From: Rhizobium leguminosarum
GTDB taxonomy: Bacteria; Pseudomonadota; Alphaproteobacteria; Rhizobiales; Rhizobiaceae
Direction of reading: 5' to 3'
Assembly (NCBI RefSeq): GCF_001679785.1
Contig: NZ_CP016286.1
Location: 930,001 to 994,000, forward strand
DNA length: 64,000 bases
Part shown: positions 1 through 21,323 of the stretch, piece by piece
How the letters are laid out: every line of letters starts with the position of its first letter
Position numbering within the stretch: position 1 is the stretch's first letter
Position numbers and translations under genes: made by a program
The notes under the pieces: model-generated
What the model was told of the DNA's origin: nothing
The model's input: only the letters and a program-made list of their open reading frames with translations
The model's database searches: none

Positions 1-71
1 TTGTTGCAGCACCGGCAAGCCAGCTTGCCCGCGTGTTTGCGGCCTATGCCAAGAAGGACGAAGCCGCGTAA
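1..71 (+). CDS. rplJ: 50S ribosomal protein L10, C-terminal fragment
   Basis: Only the last 22 codons are inside the window, ending at a TAA at 69-71. The readable tail contains QLARVFAAYAKKDEAA, which looks like the C-terminal helix of ribosomal protein L10, the stalk-base protein that anchors L7/L12 dimers. Its place 58 bp upstream of rplL matches the near-universal rplJ-rplL order. The start lies outside the window. Identification rests on the short tail plus context. Confidence 0.85.
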   Translation, partial: VAAPASQLARVFAAYAKKDEAA

Positions 72-129
72 GGCGGTTTTTCGCTGTTTATAATCAACCG
101 GTTCGAACCGAACAAAAGGAACTAGTAAA

Positions 130-507
130 ATGGCTGATCTCGCAAAGATCGTTGACGACCTCTCCTCGCTGACCGTTCTGGAAGCTGCAGAACTGTCGAA
201 GCTTCTCGAAGAAAAGTGGGGCGTTTCCGCTGCTGCTCCGGTAGCTGTTGCTGCCGCTGCCGGCGGTGCTGCTGCTGCTGTCGTTGAAGAAGAAAAGACC
301 GAGTTCGACGTCATCCTCACGGATGTCGGCGCCAACAAGATCAACGTCATCAAGGAAGTCCGCGCCATCACTGGTCTCGGCCTCAAGGAAGCCAAGGATC
401 TCGTTGAAGCCGCTCCGAAGGCTGTCAAGGAAGGCGTCAACAAGGCTGAAGCCGCTGACATCAAGAAGAAGCTTGAAGACGCTGGCGCCAAGGCCGACGT
501 CAAGTAA
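130..507 (+). CDS. rplL: 50S ribosomal protein L7/L12
   Basis: The 125-residue product has the usual length for bacterial L7/L12, the multi-copy stalk protein that recruits and stimulates translational GTPases. Residues 1-33 form the dimerising N-terminal helices. An Ala/Val-rich flexible hinge spans about 35-52. The C-terminal globular domain from about 56 contains KINVIKEVR and the [12 protein letters not shown] helix that contacts factors. The ATG is preceded by AAAAGGAACTAG. It follows rplJ by 58 bp and precedes rpoB by 263 bp that contain two perfect hairpins, so stalk-protein and polymerase expression are probably uncoupled there. Confidence 0.98.
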   Translation: MADLAKIVDDLSSLTVLEAAELSKLLEEKWGVSAAAPVAVAAAAGGAAAAVVEEEKTEFDVILTDVGANKINVIKEVRAITGLGLKEAKDLVEAAPKAVKEGVNKAEAADIKKKLEDAGAKADVK

Positions 508-522
508 TCTTGAACTGCTTTT

Positions 523-548
523 GGGAGGCAGTATCTCTACTGCCTCCC
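523..548 (+). terminator. perfect 11-bp stem-loop after rplL
   Basis: GGGAGGCAGTA (523-533) pairs perfectly with TACTGCCTCCC (538-548) around a TCTC loop, 15 bases after the rplL stop. No immediate U-run follows; five T begin about ten bases on. It could be a partial terminator or an mRNA 3'-end stabiliser between rplL and rpoB. Confidence 0.6.
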
Positions 549-570
549 ATTTGCCGTTTTTCTGAACGAA

Positions 571-606
571 TTACCCAAAAGCCGCGTCGAAACGGCTTTT
601 GGGTAA
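571..606 (+). promoter_or_regulatory. perfect 14-bp palindromic stem-loop in the rplL-rpoB gap
   Basis: TTACCCAAAAGCCG (571-584) is the exact reverse complement of CGGCTTTTGGGTAA (593-606), with an 8-base loop CGTCGAAA. The stem lies 164 bases before the rpoB start and has no U-tract. Enterobacteria have an attenuator and RNase III processing signals in this gap, so a processing or attenuation role is plausible here, but this is inference. Confidence 0.55.
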
Positions 607-770
607 TGGGTTCTTCAAAAGGATGGTCTCGCACCGAGGGCAGCACAGCAATCCGAGCTGAGCGTTTTCTGGGGTCGGACGAGATTGAACTACTCATTGA
701 TTGACGGGATCGACTGGCCATCGGTTCCCGTCCGTTGCAGGCCCGGGTGCAAGATTTTGAAGGAGCGACG

Positions 771-4910
<4,140 letters not shown>

Positions 4911-4921
4911 GCACTTGATAG

Positions 4922-4949
4922 GGCGTGCGCTGCCAATGCGGCGCACGCC
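4922..4949 (+). promoter_or_regulatory. stem-loop in the rpoB-rpoC gap
   Basis: GGCGTGCGC (4922-4930) pairs with GCGCACGCC (4941-4949), leaving a 10-base loop, 11 bases after the rpoB stop. No U-run follows, so it looks more like an mRNA processing or stability element than a terminator. The rest of the 190-bp gap shows only the rpoC ribosome-binding site. Confidence 0.5.
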
Positions 4950-5100
4950 GGTCCCGCCGGGCGCCGTATCCGTGTCGGCCCGGAAGGGAAGTTTCGCCGC
5001 ATCCAGCGGTTATTCTCGTTTAAGCGAGGGAGGCGGCTCCCGGGAATTTGCCGCCGACCATCGCATTTTGAGGGCGCTTTAGCCCATGAAGGAGACAGGC

Positions 5101-9309
<4,209 letters not shown>

Positions 9310-9333
9310 TCCGCGGTTGAAGTCGACGAATTG

Positions 9334-9373
9334 AAAAACCGCCCGGAGCGATCCGGGCGGTTTTTCGTTTTTA
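9334..9373 (+). terminator. strong intrinsic terminator after rpoC
   Basis: AAAAACCGCCCGGA (9334-9347) pairs perfectly with TCCGGGCGGTTTTT (9352-9365) around a GCGA tetraloop, followed by CGTTTTTA. This GC-rich stem with U-tract sits 24 bases after the rpoC stop. The A-rich left arm means it could also act on transcripts coming from the right. Confidence 0.9.
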
Positions 9374-9462
9374 GTCTGTTCTGATTGGTCTGGCGGGGAG
9401 GGAGGGCGCTGCTTTCCGCTTATGCTGCCTGTGGCGACCGGCAGCGTCAGCGGCGGCTCCCT

Positions 9463-9756
9463 TCAGTTGAAGCGGATGATCGCGACTTCACCTTCGACGG
9501 CGCCCTGGTAGGCAGATGCGTGTGGCTCTTCGGCCGGGACCTCGGTCAGCATGCCGATCTGGTCGAGATCGGCCTCAATGAAGCCTTCCTCGGCAAGGGC
9601 GTTCAAGGCCTCGCGTACGGCAGTGTCGTCGTCAGGCGCCTTCAGCATGATGTGCAGGTCGATGCCTTCGCTGGCGTCGGACTCGTAGCCCTTGCCGATG
9701 ATGATGAAGATCATCGGGCCGTCGAAATTATTGTCGTTATCAGGTGTCGTGATCAT
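9463..9756 (-). CDS. conserved small hypothetical protein
   Basis: The 97-residue acidic protein begins MITTPDNDNNFDGPMIF. The ATG at 9756 follows GAAGGAC on the minus strand, which is why I prefer it to upstream in-frame starts. After a short Asn/Asp-rich tail it alternates beta-like (MIFIIIGKGY, IDLHIMLKAP) and helical stretches and ends in VEGEVAIIRFN. There is no signal peptide, membrane segment or cysteine. It is transcribed against rpoC and away from rpsL. I do not recognise the family; composition suggests a small soluble alpha/beta cytoplasmic protein. Confidence 0.75.
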   Translation of the reverse strand: MITTPDNDNNFDGPMIFIIIGKGYESDASEGIDLHIMLKAPDDDTAVREALNALAEEGFIEADLDQIGMLTEVPAEEPHASAYQGAVEGEVAIIRFN

Positions 9757-9961
9757 CGCCTGTCCTTCGGCTCTTTGACGATTCGGTCGCTCGAATCCTG
9801 CTGTGAGGGCCGAACGCCGCAATTGCTGATTCCTTAACTGCTTTTGCCGCAATGCCCAAGTTTTTATCTTGGTGCACGCCCGTCAATTCGTCTAGAAGGA
9901 TGAAACAGGGCGTTGGGCCGGCATATCAAGGCGATACGGTGAGTTTATTTCTTAACCGGCC

Positions 9962-9990
9962 TTGACGAGGCGGGTGGAAACCAGTAGTAC
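9962..9990 (+). promoter_or_regulatory. candidate promoter of the str operon
   Basis: TTGACG (9962-9967), preceded by C as in the alphaproteobacterial CTTGAC consensus, is followed after 17 bases by TAGTAC (9985-9990). The -35 is good and the -10 is weak. It would give a leader of roughly 255 bases before rpsL. I see no coding sequence in 9757-10253; the stretch holds this candidate, a hairpin at 10099-10117, and the upstream region of the minus-strand gene ending at 9463. Confidence 0.35.
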
Positions 9991-10098
9991 CCCGGCCATC
10001 AGATCCCATGTGAGGCTTGGCTGTTCGGGGCGACTCGCCCTGAAGTTCACCTCAAACAAGGTTCTAAACGCACGTTGAAGTCATGATGCTGCACGCAC

Positions 10099-10117
10099 GA
10101 CGCATGTCCTATGCGTC
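10099..10117 (+). promoter_or_regulatory. hairpin in the rpsL leader
   Basis: GACGCAT (10099-10105) pairs perfectly with ATGCGTC (10111-10117) around GTCCT. It lies 137 bases upstream of rpsL, inside the probable 5' leader. No U-run follows. A role in translational feedback of the str operon is only a possibility. Confidence 0.35.
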
Positions 10118-10253
10118 CTCTGCTCCTTGTGGTCCATCTGCGGAAGCGGATCGGGCCATATTTTGCGCATTGACGGAAAGCGCGCGTCACTGCCGGAGAC
10201 GGCGCGAGTTCAAGCCCGCAAGGGTACTGAGATAAAACGTAAGGGATGGTTGA

Positions 10254-10625
10254 ATGCCTACCGTAAACCAGCTGATCCGCAAGCCTCGCCAGGCGAACGT
10301 AAAGCGTAACAAGGTTCCCGCACTCCAGGAGAACCCGCAGAAGCGCGGCGTTTGCACGCGCGTCTACACGACGACGCCGAAGAAGCCGAACTCGGCTCTG
10401 CGTAAGGTCGCAAAGATCCGCCTGACCAACGGCTTCGAAGTCATTGGTTACATCCCCGGCGAAGGTCACAACCTTCAGGAACACTCTGTCGTCATGATCC
10501 GTGGCGGCCGCGTCAAGGACCTTCCGGGTGTCCGTTATCACATCATCCGCGGCGTTCTCGATACTCAGGGTGTCAAGAACCGCAAGCAGCGCCGCTCCAA
10601 GTACGGCGCGAAGCGTCCGAAGTAA
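10254..10625 (+). CDS. rpsL: 30S ribosomal protein S12
   Basis: The 123-residue S12 sits in the decoding centre and controls tRNA selection accuracy. Diagnostic segments are [12 protein letters not shown] at the N terminus, [12 protein letters not shown] (streptomycin-site lysine near 43 intact) and [13 protein letters not shown] (lysine near 88 intact), so the sequence looks streptomycin sensitive. A lysine-rich tail ends in KYGAKRPK. The ATG follows AAGGGATGGTTGA. It is the first gene of the str set, 76 bp ahead of rpsG, after a long structured leader. Confidence 0.99.
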   Translation: MPTVNQLIRKPRQANVKRNKVPALQENPQKRGVCTRVYTTTPKKPNSALRKVAKIRLTNGFEVIGYIPGEGHNLQEHSVVMIRGGRVKDLPGVRYHIIRGVLDTQGVKNRKQRRSKYGAKRPK

Positions 10626-10683
10626 TTCGGTTTTTGAATAATCCGGCGCTGCGCGAGGTCCTCCGCGTCATGAAGCGCCTTAA

Positions 10684-11172
<489 letters not shown>

Positions 11173-11201
11173 TTCCGAACGGTATCGAAAGGCAGTCCAC
11201 A

Positions 11202-13301
<2,100 letters not shown>

Positions 13302-13369
13302 CCGGAATACCAATTGACCGATAACAAGAATTAGATCCCTTCGGGGACTAGCAAAACGGAGACCCGAAA

Positions 13370-14545
<1,176 letters not shown>

Positions 14546-14671
14546 TTAGCGGCTGGGCCACCTGGCCCAAGGAAAGGATAGGGACGCCGATCTCGGTGTC
14601 CCTCTCGATCTTTGAAACCGGTGGCCCGCTAACGTAACTGAAGGTAAGTCGTGTCCCTAAGCGGTGACACG
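14546..14671 (+). promoter_or_regulatory. structured tuf-rpsJ leader (candidate S10 operon control element)
   Basis: Right after the tuf stop, TTAGC (14546-14550) plus GGGCCACC (14555-14562) pair with GGTGGCCC (14620-14627) plus GCTAA (14628-14632), with a GGCT bulge. They enclose a second stem, GGGAC.CCG (14581-14589) with CGG.GTCCC (14594-14602), with a G-U pair at 14586/14597. A third hairpin, CGTGTC (14650-14655) with GACACG (14666-14671), lies 29 bases before rpsJ. In E. coli the S10 leader is the target of L4 autoregulation; this may be an unrelated rhizobial counterpart. Confidence 0.55.
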
Positions 14672-14699
14672 CGGATAACAGACACAAGGATAAAGTCGA

Positions 14700-15008
14700 A
14701 TGAACGGCCAGAATATCCGCATCCGCCTGAAGGCGTTCGATCACCGGATTCTCGACGCCTCCACGCGTGAGATCGTATCGACGGCTAAGCGCACCGGTGC
14801 AAGCGTCCGGGGCCCCGTTCCGCTTCCGACCCGCATCGAGAAGTTTACGGTCAACCGGTCCCCGCACATCGACAAGAAGAGCCGCGAACAGTTCGAGATG
14901 CGCACGCATAAGCGCCTTCTCGATATCGTTGACCCGACCCCGCAGACGGTAGACGCGCTGATGAAGCTCGATCTCGCCGCCGGTGTCGATGTTGAGATCA
15001 AGCTCTGA
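14700..15008 (+). CDS. rpsJ: 30S ribosomal protein S10 (NusE)
   Basis: The 102-residue S10 works both in the 30S head and as NusE in transcription antitermination with Nus[17 protein letters not shown], the loop [20 protein letters not shown] and RTHKRLLDI are diagnostic. The ATG is preceded by AAGGATAAAGTCGA. It leads the S10 cluster after a strongly folded 154-base leader, and rplC follows 39 bp downstream. Confidence 0.98.
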   Translation: MNGQNIRIRLKAFDHRILDASTREIVSTAKRTGASVRGPVPLPTRIEKFTVNRSPHIDKKSREQFEMRTHKRLLDIVDPTPQTVDALMKLDLAAGVDVEIKL

Positions 15009-15047
15009 GACCTCGGGTCTTCGGGCTGAGTGAGAAGGATTGAACCG

Positions 15048-15689
15048 ATGCGTTCAGGTGTGATTGCACAGAAGGTGGGAATGACCCGCGTCTATAACGA
15101 CGCCGGCGAGCATGTCCCGGTAACGGTACTGCGTATGGAAGGCTGCCAGGTCGTAGCCACGCGCACTGTCGAAAAGAATGGCTATACCGCAGTTCAGCTC
15201 GGTGCCGGCCAGGCGAAGGTGAAGAACACGTCGAAGGCGATGCGCGGCAACTTTGCCATTGCCAACGTCGAGCCGAAGGCCAAGCTGACGGAATTCCGCG
15301 TGTCGGAAGATCAACTGCTCGAAGTCGGCACTGAGATCAAGGCGGGTCACTTTGCTGCCGGTCAGCTCGTCGACGTGACGGGCACGACGATCGGTAAGGG
15401 TTTTGCCGGCGCCATGAAGCGCCACGGTTTCGGCGGTCTGCGTGCTACGCACGGTGTGTCGGTGTCGCACCGTTCGCACGGTTCGACCGGCTCGCGCCAG
15501 GATCCGGGCAAGGTTTTCAAGAACAAGAAGATGGCTGGTCACATGGGCCAGACGCGCGTCACGACGCAGAACCTGGAAGTAGTTTCGACCGACGAAGATC
15601 GTGGTCTGATCCTGATCAAGGGTGCTGTTCCTGGTTCCAAGGGTGCTTGGATCATCGTGCGCGACGCCGTCAAGTCGGCCGCGAAGTAA
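15048..15689 (+). CDS. rplC: 50S ribosomal protein L3
   Basis: The 213-residue L3 is an early 23S-binding protein whose long loop reaches towards the peptidyl transferase centre. [14 protein letters not shown] at the start and [20 protein letters not shown] around the tip, where a glutamine is commonly methylated, are characteristic. I chose the ATG at 15048 because AAGGA lies 10 bases upstream; an in-frame ATG at 15030 precedes that site. It is 13 bp ahead of rplD in the conserved S10 order. Confidence 0.98.
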   Translation: MRSGVIAQKVGMTRVYNDAGEHVPVTVLRMEGCQVVATRTVEKNGYTAVQLGAGQAKVKNTSKAMRGNFAIANVEPKAKLTEFRVSEDQLLEVGTEIKAGHFAAGQLVDVTGTTIGKGFAGAMKRHGFGGLRATHGVSVSHRSHGSTGSRQDPGKVFKNKKMAGHMGQTRVTTQNLEVVSTDEDRGLILIKGAVPGSKGAWIIVRDAVKSAAK

Positions 15690-15702
15690 GGGAGCCAGAT
15701 CA

Positions 15703-16323
15703 ATGGAATTCAACGTCAAGACCCTCGAGGGAAAAGACGCCGGGAAGGTTTCCCTTTCGGACGCGATTTTCGGCCTCGAGCCCCGCGAAGACATTCTCGC
15801 CCGCGTCATCCGCTGGCAGCTTGCCAAGAAGCAGCAGGGCACGCACAAGGCTAAGGGCCGCGCGGAAGTTTCGCGCACCGGCGCCAAGATGTACAAGCAG
15901 AAGGGTACGGGCCGCGCCCGCCACCATTCGGCTCGCGCTCCGCAGTTCCGCGGCGGCGGCAAGGCTCACGGCCCGGTTGTCCGCAGCCACGAGCACGATC
16001 TTCCGAAGAAGGTTCGCGCACTCGGCCTTCGCCACGCACTTTCGGCCAAGATCAAGGCCGATGACGTCATCGTCATCGACAACTTGGTTGCCGCTGAAGC
16101 CAAGACCAAGTCGCTCGCGTCCGTTTTCGAGACGCTCGGCCTGACCAACGCCCTCTTCATCGGCGGCGCAGAGCTTGATGGCAACTTCAAGCTCGCAGCT
16201 CAGAACATCCCGAACATCGATGTTCTGCCGATCCAGGGCATCAACGTTTACGATATCGTGCGCCGCGGCAAGCTCGTGCTTTCCAAGGCTGCGGTTGAAG
16301 CGCTAGAGGAGCGATTCAAGTGA
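15703..16323 (+). CDS. rplD: 50S ribosomal protein L4
   Basis: The 206-residue L4 lines the exit tunnel through its basic extended loop ([21 protein letters not shown]). In enterobacteria it also represses its own operon. The ATG at 15703 gives [11 protein letters not shown] and is preceded by AGGGAGCC. The last four bases overlap the GTG start of rplW, which implies coupled translation. Length and motifs are normal for alphaproteobacteria. Confidence 0.98.
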   Translation: MEFNVKTLEGKDAGKVSLSDAIFGLEPREDILARVIRWQLAKKQQGTHKAKGRAEVSRTGAKMYKQKGTGRARHHSARAPQFRGGGKAHGPVVRSHEHDLPKKVRALGLRHALSAKIKADDVIVIDNLVAAEAKTKSLASVFETLGLTNALFIGGAELDGNFKLAAQNIPNIDVLPIQGINVYDIVRRGKLVLSKAAVEALEERFK

Positions 16324-16613
16324 CCGATCTTCGCCACTACGATGTGATCGTCTCTCCGGCGATCACCGAAAAGTCCACGCTGGTATCCGAAAACAACCAG
16401 GTTGTTTTCAATGTCGCCAAGCAGGCGACGAAGCCGGAAATCAAGGCTGCGGTCGAGGCGCTGTTCGGCGTCAAGGTCACGGCTGTCAACACTCTGCTGC
16501 GCAAGGGCAAGACCAAGCGGTTCCGCGGTTTCGTCGGCAAGCAGAAGGACGTGAAGAAGGCTGTTGTGACGCTGGCTGAAGGCCAGACGATCGACGTCTC
16601 CACCGGTCTCTGA
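16320..16613 (+). CDS. rplW: 50S ribosomal protein L23
   Basis: The 97-residue L23 sits at the tunnel exit and docks trigger factor and SRP. The start is a GTG at 16320 within the GTGA overlap with the rplD stop, giving [20 protein letters not shown]. The loop [21 protein letters not shown] is typical. The GAGGAG ribosome site lies inside the rplD coding end. rplB follows 11 bp downstream. Confidence 0.97.
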   Translation: MTDLRHYDVIVSPAITEKSTLVSENNQVVFNVAKQATKPEIKAAVEALFGVKVTAVNTLLRKGKTKRFRGFVGKQKDVKKAVVTLAEGQTIDVSTGL

Positions 16614-16624
16614 GGTATAAGAAA

Positions 16625-17461
16625 ATGGCATTGAAAACTTTCAATCCGATCACCCCGAGCCAGCGCCAGCTGGTCATCGTCGACCGCTCGGCCCTCTACA
16701 AGGGCAAGCCGGTCAAGGCGCTGACGGAAGGTCTGACCAAGAGCGGCGGTCGTAACAACCTCGGCCGCATCACCGCCCGCTTCATCGGCGGCGGTCACAA
16801 GCGCACCTATCGTCTGATCGACTTCAAGCGTCGTAAGTTCGACGTCGAAGGCACGGTCGAGCGTATCGAATACGATCCGAACCGCACGGCTTTCATCGCG
16901 CTGGTCAACTATGCTGACGGCGAGAAGGCTTATATCCTCGCTCCTCAGCGCCTCGCTGCCGGTGACAAGGTCATCGCTTCCGAGAAGGCTGTCGACGTCA
17001 AGCCCGGCAACACCATGCCGCTGCAGTTCATCCCGGTCGGCTCCATCATCCACAACGTGGAAATGAAGCCGGGCAAGGGTGGTCAGATCGCTCGCTCCGC
17101 CGGTGGCTACGCACAGCTCGTCGGCCGCGACCAGGGCATGGCGATCCTTCGCCTGAACTCCGGTGAACAGCGTCTCGTCCATGGCTCCTGCCTTGCTTCG
17201 ATCGGCGCCGTCTCCAACCCTGATCACGCCAACATCAACGACGGCAAGGCCGGTCGTACCGTTTGGCGCGGCAAGCGTCCGCATAACCGCGGTGTCGTCA
17301 TGAACCCGGTCGACCATCCGCACGGCGGTGGCGAAGGCCGCACCTCCGGTGGTCGCCATCCGGTGACGCCGTGGGGCAAGCCGACCAAGGGCAAGCGCAC
17401 CCGGTCGAACAAGTCGACCGACAAGATGATCATGCGCTCGCGTCATCAGCGTAAGAAGTAA
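16625..17461 (+). CDS. rplB: 50S ribosomal protein L2
   Basis: The 278-residue L2 is needed for subunit association and peptidyl transfer. The C-terminal segment has [17 protein letters not shown] with the conserved histidine near residue 230 and ends [26 protein letters not shown] opens the protein. It sits between rplW and rpsS with 11- and 15-bp spacers, exactly as in the canonical S10 operon. No irregularities were seen. Confidence 0.98.
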   Translation: MALKTFNPITPSQRQLVIVDRSALYKGKPVKALTEGLTKSGGRNNLGRITARFIGGGHKRTYRLIDFKRRKFDVEGTVERIEYDPNRTAFIALVNYADGEKAYILAPQRLAAGDKVIASEKAVDVKPGNTMPLQFIPVGSIIHNVEMKPGKGGQIARSAGGYAQLVGRDQGMAILRLNSGEQRLVHGSCLASIGAVSNPDHANINDGKAGRTVWRGKRPHNRGVVMNPVDHPHGGGEGRTSGGRHPVTPWGKPTKGKRTRSNKSTDKMIMRSRHQRKK

Positions 17462-17476
17462 GAGAGGAAGTCTCCA

Positions 17477-17755
17477 ATGGCTCGTTCAGTATGGAAAGGT
17501 CCGTTCGTTGACGGCTATCTTCTCAAGAAGGCTGAGAAGGTTCGTGAAGGCGGTCGTAGTGAAGTGATCAAGATCTGGAGCCGTCGCTCCACGATCCTGC
17601 CGCAGTTCGTCGGTCTCACCTTCGGCGTCTACAACGGCAGCAAGCATATCCCGGTCAGCGTCAATGAAGACATGGTCGGCCACAAATTCGGTGAATTCTC
17701 TCCGACCCGCACCTACTACGGTCACGGCGCGGACAAGAAGGCGAAGAGGAAGTAA
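17477..17755 (+). CDS. rpsS: 30S ribosomal protein S19
   Basis: The 92-residue S19 has exactly the usual family length. It sits on the 30S head near S13 and intersubunit bridge B1. [19 protein letters not shown] and the C-terminal [20 protein letters not shown] are diagnostic. AGAGAGGAAG precedes the ATG. rplV begins two bases after the stop, so translation is probably coupled. Confidence 0.98.
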   Translation: MARSVWKGPFVDGYLLKKAEKVREGGRSEVIKIWSRRSTILPQFVGLTFGVYNGSKHIPVSVNEDMVGHKFGEFSPTRTYYGHGADKKAKRK

Positions 17756-17757
17756 CA

Positions 17758-18146
17758 ATGGGCAAGGCAAAAGCCGAACGCCGGCTGAAGGACAACGAGG
17801 CGCAAGCAGTCGCCCGCACGCTCCGCGTCAGCCCCCAGAAGCTCAACCTGGTTGCTGCGGCTATTCGTGGCAAGAAGGTCGAGCGCGCACTCGCTGAGCT
17901 GGAGTTCTCCCGCAAGCGCATCGCAGGCGCCGTCAAGAAGACGCTCGAATCTGCGATCGCCAACGCCGAGAACAACCACGATCTCGACGTCGACTCGCTG
18001 GTTGTCGCCGAGGCCTATGTCGGCAAGTCGATCGTCATGAAGCGTTTCCACGCTCGTGGCCGCGGTCGCGCGTCGCGCATCGAAAAGCCCTTCGCGCACC
18101 TGACGATCGTCGTTCGTGAAGTGCAGGCAGCAGAGGAGGCCGCATA

Positions 18147-18147
<1 letters not shown>
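17758..18147 (+). CDS. rplV: 50S ribosomal protein L22
   Basis: The 129-residue L22 has a long beta-hairpin that lines the peptide exit tunnel and carries macrolide-resistance positions. [22 protein letters not shown] and the hairpin region [18 protein letters not shown] are characteristic and unaltered. GAGGAAG precedes the start. Its TAA stop shares one base with the rpsC ATG. Confidence 0.97.
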
Positions 18148-18878
<731 letters not shown>

Positions 18879-18914
18879 TAGCGCGCGTGGCAGAGAAGTT
18901 CGGAGAATAAGAAA

Positions 18915-19328
18915 ATGTTGCAGCCAAAGCGTACCAAGTACCGCAAGCAGTTCAAGGGCCGCATCAAGGGCGTCGCCAAGGGCGGTTCTGACCTGGCATT
19001 CGGCGAATTCGGCCTGAAGGCACAGGAACCCAACCGCGTCAATGCGCGCGAGATCGAAGCGGCCCGCCGCGCGATCACGCGTTATATGAAGCGCGCCGGC
19101 CGTGTATGGATCCGCGTGTTCCCGGACGTTCCGGTAACCAAAAAGCCGACCGAAGTCCGTATGGGTAAGGGTAAGGGCTCCGTTGAATATTGGGCATGCA
19201 AGGTCAAGCCTGGCCGTATGATGTTCGAGATCGACGGTGTCAGCGAAGAAATCGCCCGTGAGGCGCTTCGCCTCGGCTCTGCCAAGCTCTCGGTCAAGAC
19301 GCGCTTCGTTCAGCGCATTGCAGAGTAA
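18915..19328 (+). CDS. rplP: 50S ribosomal protein L16
   Basis: The 137-residue L16 helps position the A-site tRNA acceptor end. [16 protein letters not shown] and [20 protein letters not shown] identify it; the latter contains the arginine that is hydroxylated in some bacteria. The ATG follows GGAGAATAAGAAA. It starts 36 bp after rpsC and lies 12 bp ahead of rpmC. Confidence 0.98.
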   Translation: MLQPKRTKYRKQFKGRIKGVAKGGSDLAFGEFGLKAQEPNRVNAREIEAARRAITRYMKRAGRVWIRVFPDVPVTKKPTEVRMGKGKGSVEYWACKVKPGRMMFEIDGVSEEIAREALRLGSAKLSVKTRFVQRIAE

Positions 19329-19340
19329 GGGATTGAGCTC

Positions 19341-19541
19341 ATGAAAGCCTCAGACGTTCGCGCGTTCACCGCCGACCAACTCAAGGACGAGCTTGCCAAG
19401 CTGAAGAAGGAGCAGTTCAACCTGCGCTTCCAGAAGGCGACCGGCCAGCTCGAAAAGTCCTCGCGCATCAACGAAGTCCGCAAGGACATCGCCCGCGTGA
19501 AAACCATTGCCCGCCAGAAGGCGGCAGAAGTTAAGGCCTAA
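19341..19541 (+). CDS. rpmC: 50S ribosomal protein L29
   Basis: The 66-residue two-helix protein begins [19 protein letters not shown] and contains [17 protein letters not shown], the standard L29 signature. It sits next to L23 at the tunnel exit. AAGGGATTGAGCTC precedes the ATG. It is flanked by rplP and rpsQ with 12-bp gaps. Confidence 0.97.
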   Translation: MKASDVRAFTADQLKDELAKLKKEQFNLRFQKATGQLEKSSRINEVRKDIARVKTIARQKAAEVKA

Positions 19542-19553
19542 AGGAAGAAAAAT

Positions 19554-19793
19554 ATGCCGAAGCGCATCCTGCAGGGCGTCGTCGTTGGCGACAAGAACGA
19601 GAAGACGGTAGTGGTTCGTGTCGAGCGTCGTTTCGCTCACCCGCTGCTCCAGAAGACCGTTCGTCGTTCCAAGAAGTACAAGGCCCACGACGAGAACAAT
19701 CAGTACAAGATTGGCGATACCGTATCCATCGAGGAATGCGCGCCGATCTCCAAGGACAAGCGCTGGACGGTGATTTCCGCCCAGGGCAAGTAA
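19554..19793 (+). CDS. rpsQ: 30S ribosomal protein S17
   Basis: The 79-residue OB-fold protein begins [20 protein letters not shown] and carries [13 protein letters not shown] and the [13 protein letters not shown] segment typical of S17. It binds 16S rRNA early in 30S assembly. AAGGAAGAAAAAT precedes the ATG. It closes the S10 set. The next gene, rplN, is 259 bp away across a terminator-like hairpin, an unusually large break at this point. Confidence 0.97.
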   Translation: MPKRILQGVVVGDKNEKTVVVRVERRFAHPLLQKTVRRSKKYKAHDENNQYKIGDTVSIEECAPISKDKRWTVISAQGK

Positions 19794-19848
19794 CAGAATT
19801 TTGCGCGAGGCCTTGCGTCTCGCCGAAATATCTGTATGAAGCAGCGTC

Positions 19849-19882
19849 AGAACGCTCGAATGCCGGGCGTTCTTTTGCTTTG
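19849..19882 (+). terminator. terminator-like hairpin between rpsQ and rplN
   Basis: AGAACGC (19849-19855) pairs with GCGTTCT (19867-19873) around an 11-base loop, followed by TTTTGCTTT. It is a modest intrinsic terminator or attenuator in the 259-bp gap between the S10 and spc gene sets. The rest of the gap (19883-20052) shows no gene and no promoter I would defend. Confidence 0.5.
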
Positions 19883-20052
19883 AGCGCACGGAAGGTCCCG
19901 TTCGGGAAACCACCCTGGCACGATCGATCCCGCGCTATTCAGCTATTGCCGCGTCTGTGCTGCCGTCATGGCAACTCGGCCGGCGAAAATTTTCATAAGC
20001 CGGAGTAGGGGGCTAGCCCAACCATTCCGGTAAACCAAGAAGGCGACCTGAT

Positions 20053-20421
20053 ATGATTCAGATGCAAACAAACCTCGACGTCGCGGATAATTCCGGCGCA
20101 CGTCGTGTCATGTGCATCAAGGTGCTGGGCGGCTCGAAGCGCAAGTATGCCTCGATCGGCGACGTCATCGTCGTTTCGATCAAGGAAGCGATCCCGCGCG
20201 GCCGCGTGAAGAAGGGTGACGTGATGAAGGCGGTTGTCGTTCGCACCGCCAAGGACATCCGTCGTGCAGATGGCTCCGTCATCCGCTTCGACACCAACGC
20301 AGCAGTCCTCATCGACAACAAGAAAGAGCCGATCGGCACCCGTATCTTCGGACCGGTTCCGCGCGAACTTCGCGCCAAGAACCACATGAAGATCATCTCG
20401 CTGGCTCCCGAAGTACTGTAA
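20053..20421 (+). CDS. rplN: 50S ribosomal protein L14
   Basis: The 122-residue L14 is highly conserved, with [27 protein letters not shown] at its N terminus and the REL...[11 protein letters not shown] ending. It forms intersubunit bridges B5/B8 and is the docking site of the silencing factor RsfS. It is the first gene of the spc set after a 259-bp gap, so an own promoter or readthrough past the 19849 hairpin must supply it. rplX follows by 11 bp. Confidence 0.98.
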   Translation: MIQMQTNLDVADNSGARRVMCIKVLGGSKRKYASIGDVIVVSIKEAIPRGRVKKGDVMKAVVVRTAKDIRRADGSVIRFDTNAAVLIDNKKEPIGTRIFGPVPRELRAKNHMKIISLAPEVL

Positions 20422-20432
20422 GGAGCGAAGCG

Positions 20433-20741
20433 ATGCAGAAGATTCGTAAGGGCGACAAGGTCGTCATGCTCGCTGGCAAGGACAAGGGCCGTACCGGCGA
20501 AGTTGTCCAGGTCATGCCGAAGGAAGATCGTGCCGTTGTTCGTGGCGTCAACGTCGTCAAGCGCCACCAGCGCCAGACGCAGACCCAGGAAGCCGGCATC
20601 ATCAACAAGGAAGCCCCGGTTCACCTGTCCAACGTTGCAATCATCGACAAGGACGGCAAGCCGACCCGCGTCGGTTTCAAGGTTGTTGACGGCAAGAAGG
20701 TCCGTGTGGCCAAGCGTTCTGGAGAAGTGATCGATGGCTGA
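20433..20741 (+). CDS. rplX: 50S ribosomal protein L24
   Basis: The 102-residue KOW-domain protein begins [20 protein letters not shown]; the KOW motif covers roughly residues 5-32. It initiates 50S assembly. AAGGAGCGAAGCG precedes the ATG. Its last eight bases overlap rplE, an arrangement that favours translational coupling. Confidence 0.98.
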   Translation: MQKIRKGDKVVMLAGKDKGRTGEVVQVMPKEDRAVVRGVNVVKRHQRQTQTQEAGIINKEAPVHLSNVAIIDKDGKPTRVGFKVVDGKKVRVAKRSGEVIDG

Positions 20742-21291
20742 GGCAAAATATGAGCCGCGGCTCAAGAAGGAATATGTCGAGCGCATCCGCAAGGCGTTGC
20801 AGGAGCAGTTCTCCTACGCCAACGAGATGATGATTCCGAAGCTCGACAAGATCGTGATCAACATGGGTGTCGGCGAAGCGACCGCTGACTCGAAGAAGCC
20901 GACGGTAGCTGCCGCCGACCTCGCAGCGATTGCCGGCCAGAAGCCGGTCATCACCCGCGCACGTAACTCTATCGCGGGCTTCAAGGTCCGCGAACAGATG
21001 CCGATCGGCGCGAAGGTCACCCTGCGCGGCGCCCGCATGTACGAGTTCTTGGACCGTCTCGTGAACATCGCGCTCCCGCGCGTTCGCGACTTCCGCGGCC
21101 TGAACCCGAAAAGCTTTGACGGCCGTGGCAACTTCGCCATGGGCATCAAGGAGCACATTGTGTTCCCTGAGATCAACTACGACAAGGTTGATCAGATGTG
21201 GGGCATGGACATCATCGTTTGCACGACGGCGACGACCGACGACGAAGCACGGGCTCTTCTGAAAGAGTTCAGCTTCCCGTTCCGTCAATAA
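20734..21291 (+). CDS. rplE: 50S ribosomal protein L5
   Basis: The 185-residue L5 binds 5S rRNA and contacts P-site t[36 protein letters not shown] and the closing [23 protein letters not shown] are characteristic. Its ATG lies inside the end of rplX (8-base overlap), with the ribosome site GGAGAA within that coding sequence. rpsN follows after 32 bp. Confidence 0.98.
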   Translation: MAEAKYEPRLKKEYVERIRKALQEQFSYANEMMIPKLDKIVINMGVGEATADSKKPTVAAADLAAIAGQKPVITRARNSIAGFKVREQMPIGAKVTLRGARMYEFLDRLVNIALPRVRDFRGLNPKSFDGRGNFAMGIKEHIVFPEINYDKVDQMWGMDIIVCTTATTDDEARALLKEFSFPFRQ

Positions 21292-21323
21292 CCGTAACGA
21301 CGAGCGTAGAAAAGGAACCTGAC

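Noticed and set aside
99-110. CGGTTCGAACCG palindrome upstream of rplL
   Set aside because: It is a 12-bp palindrome, but it sits in the short rplJ-rplL spacer with no U-run or promoter nearby; too short to claim as an operator or terminator.
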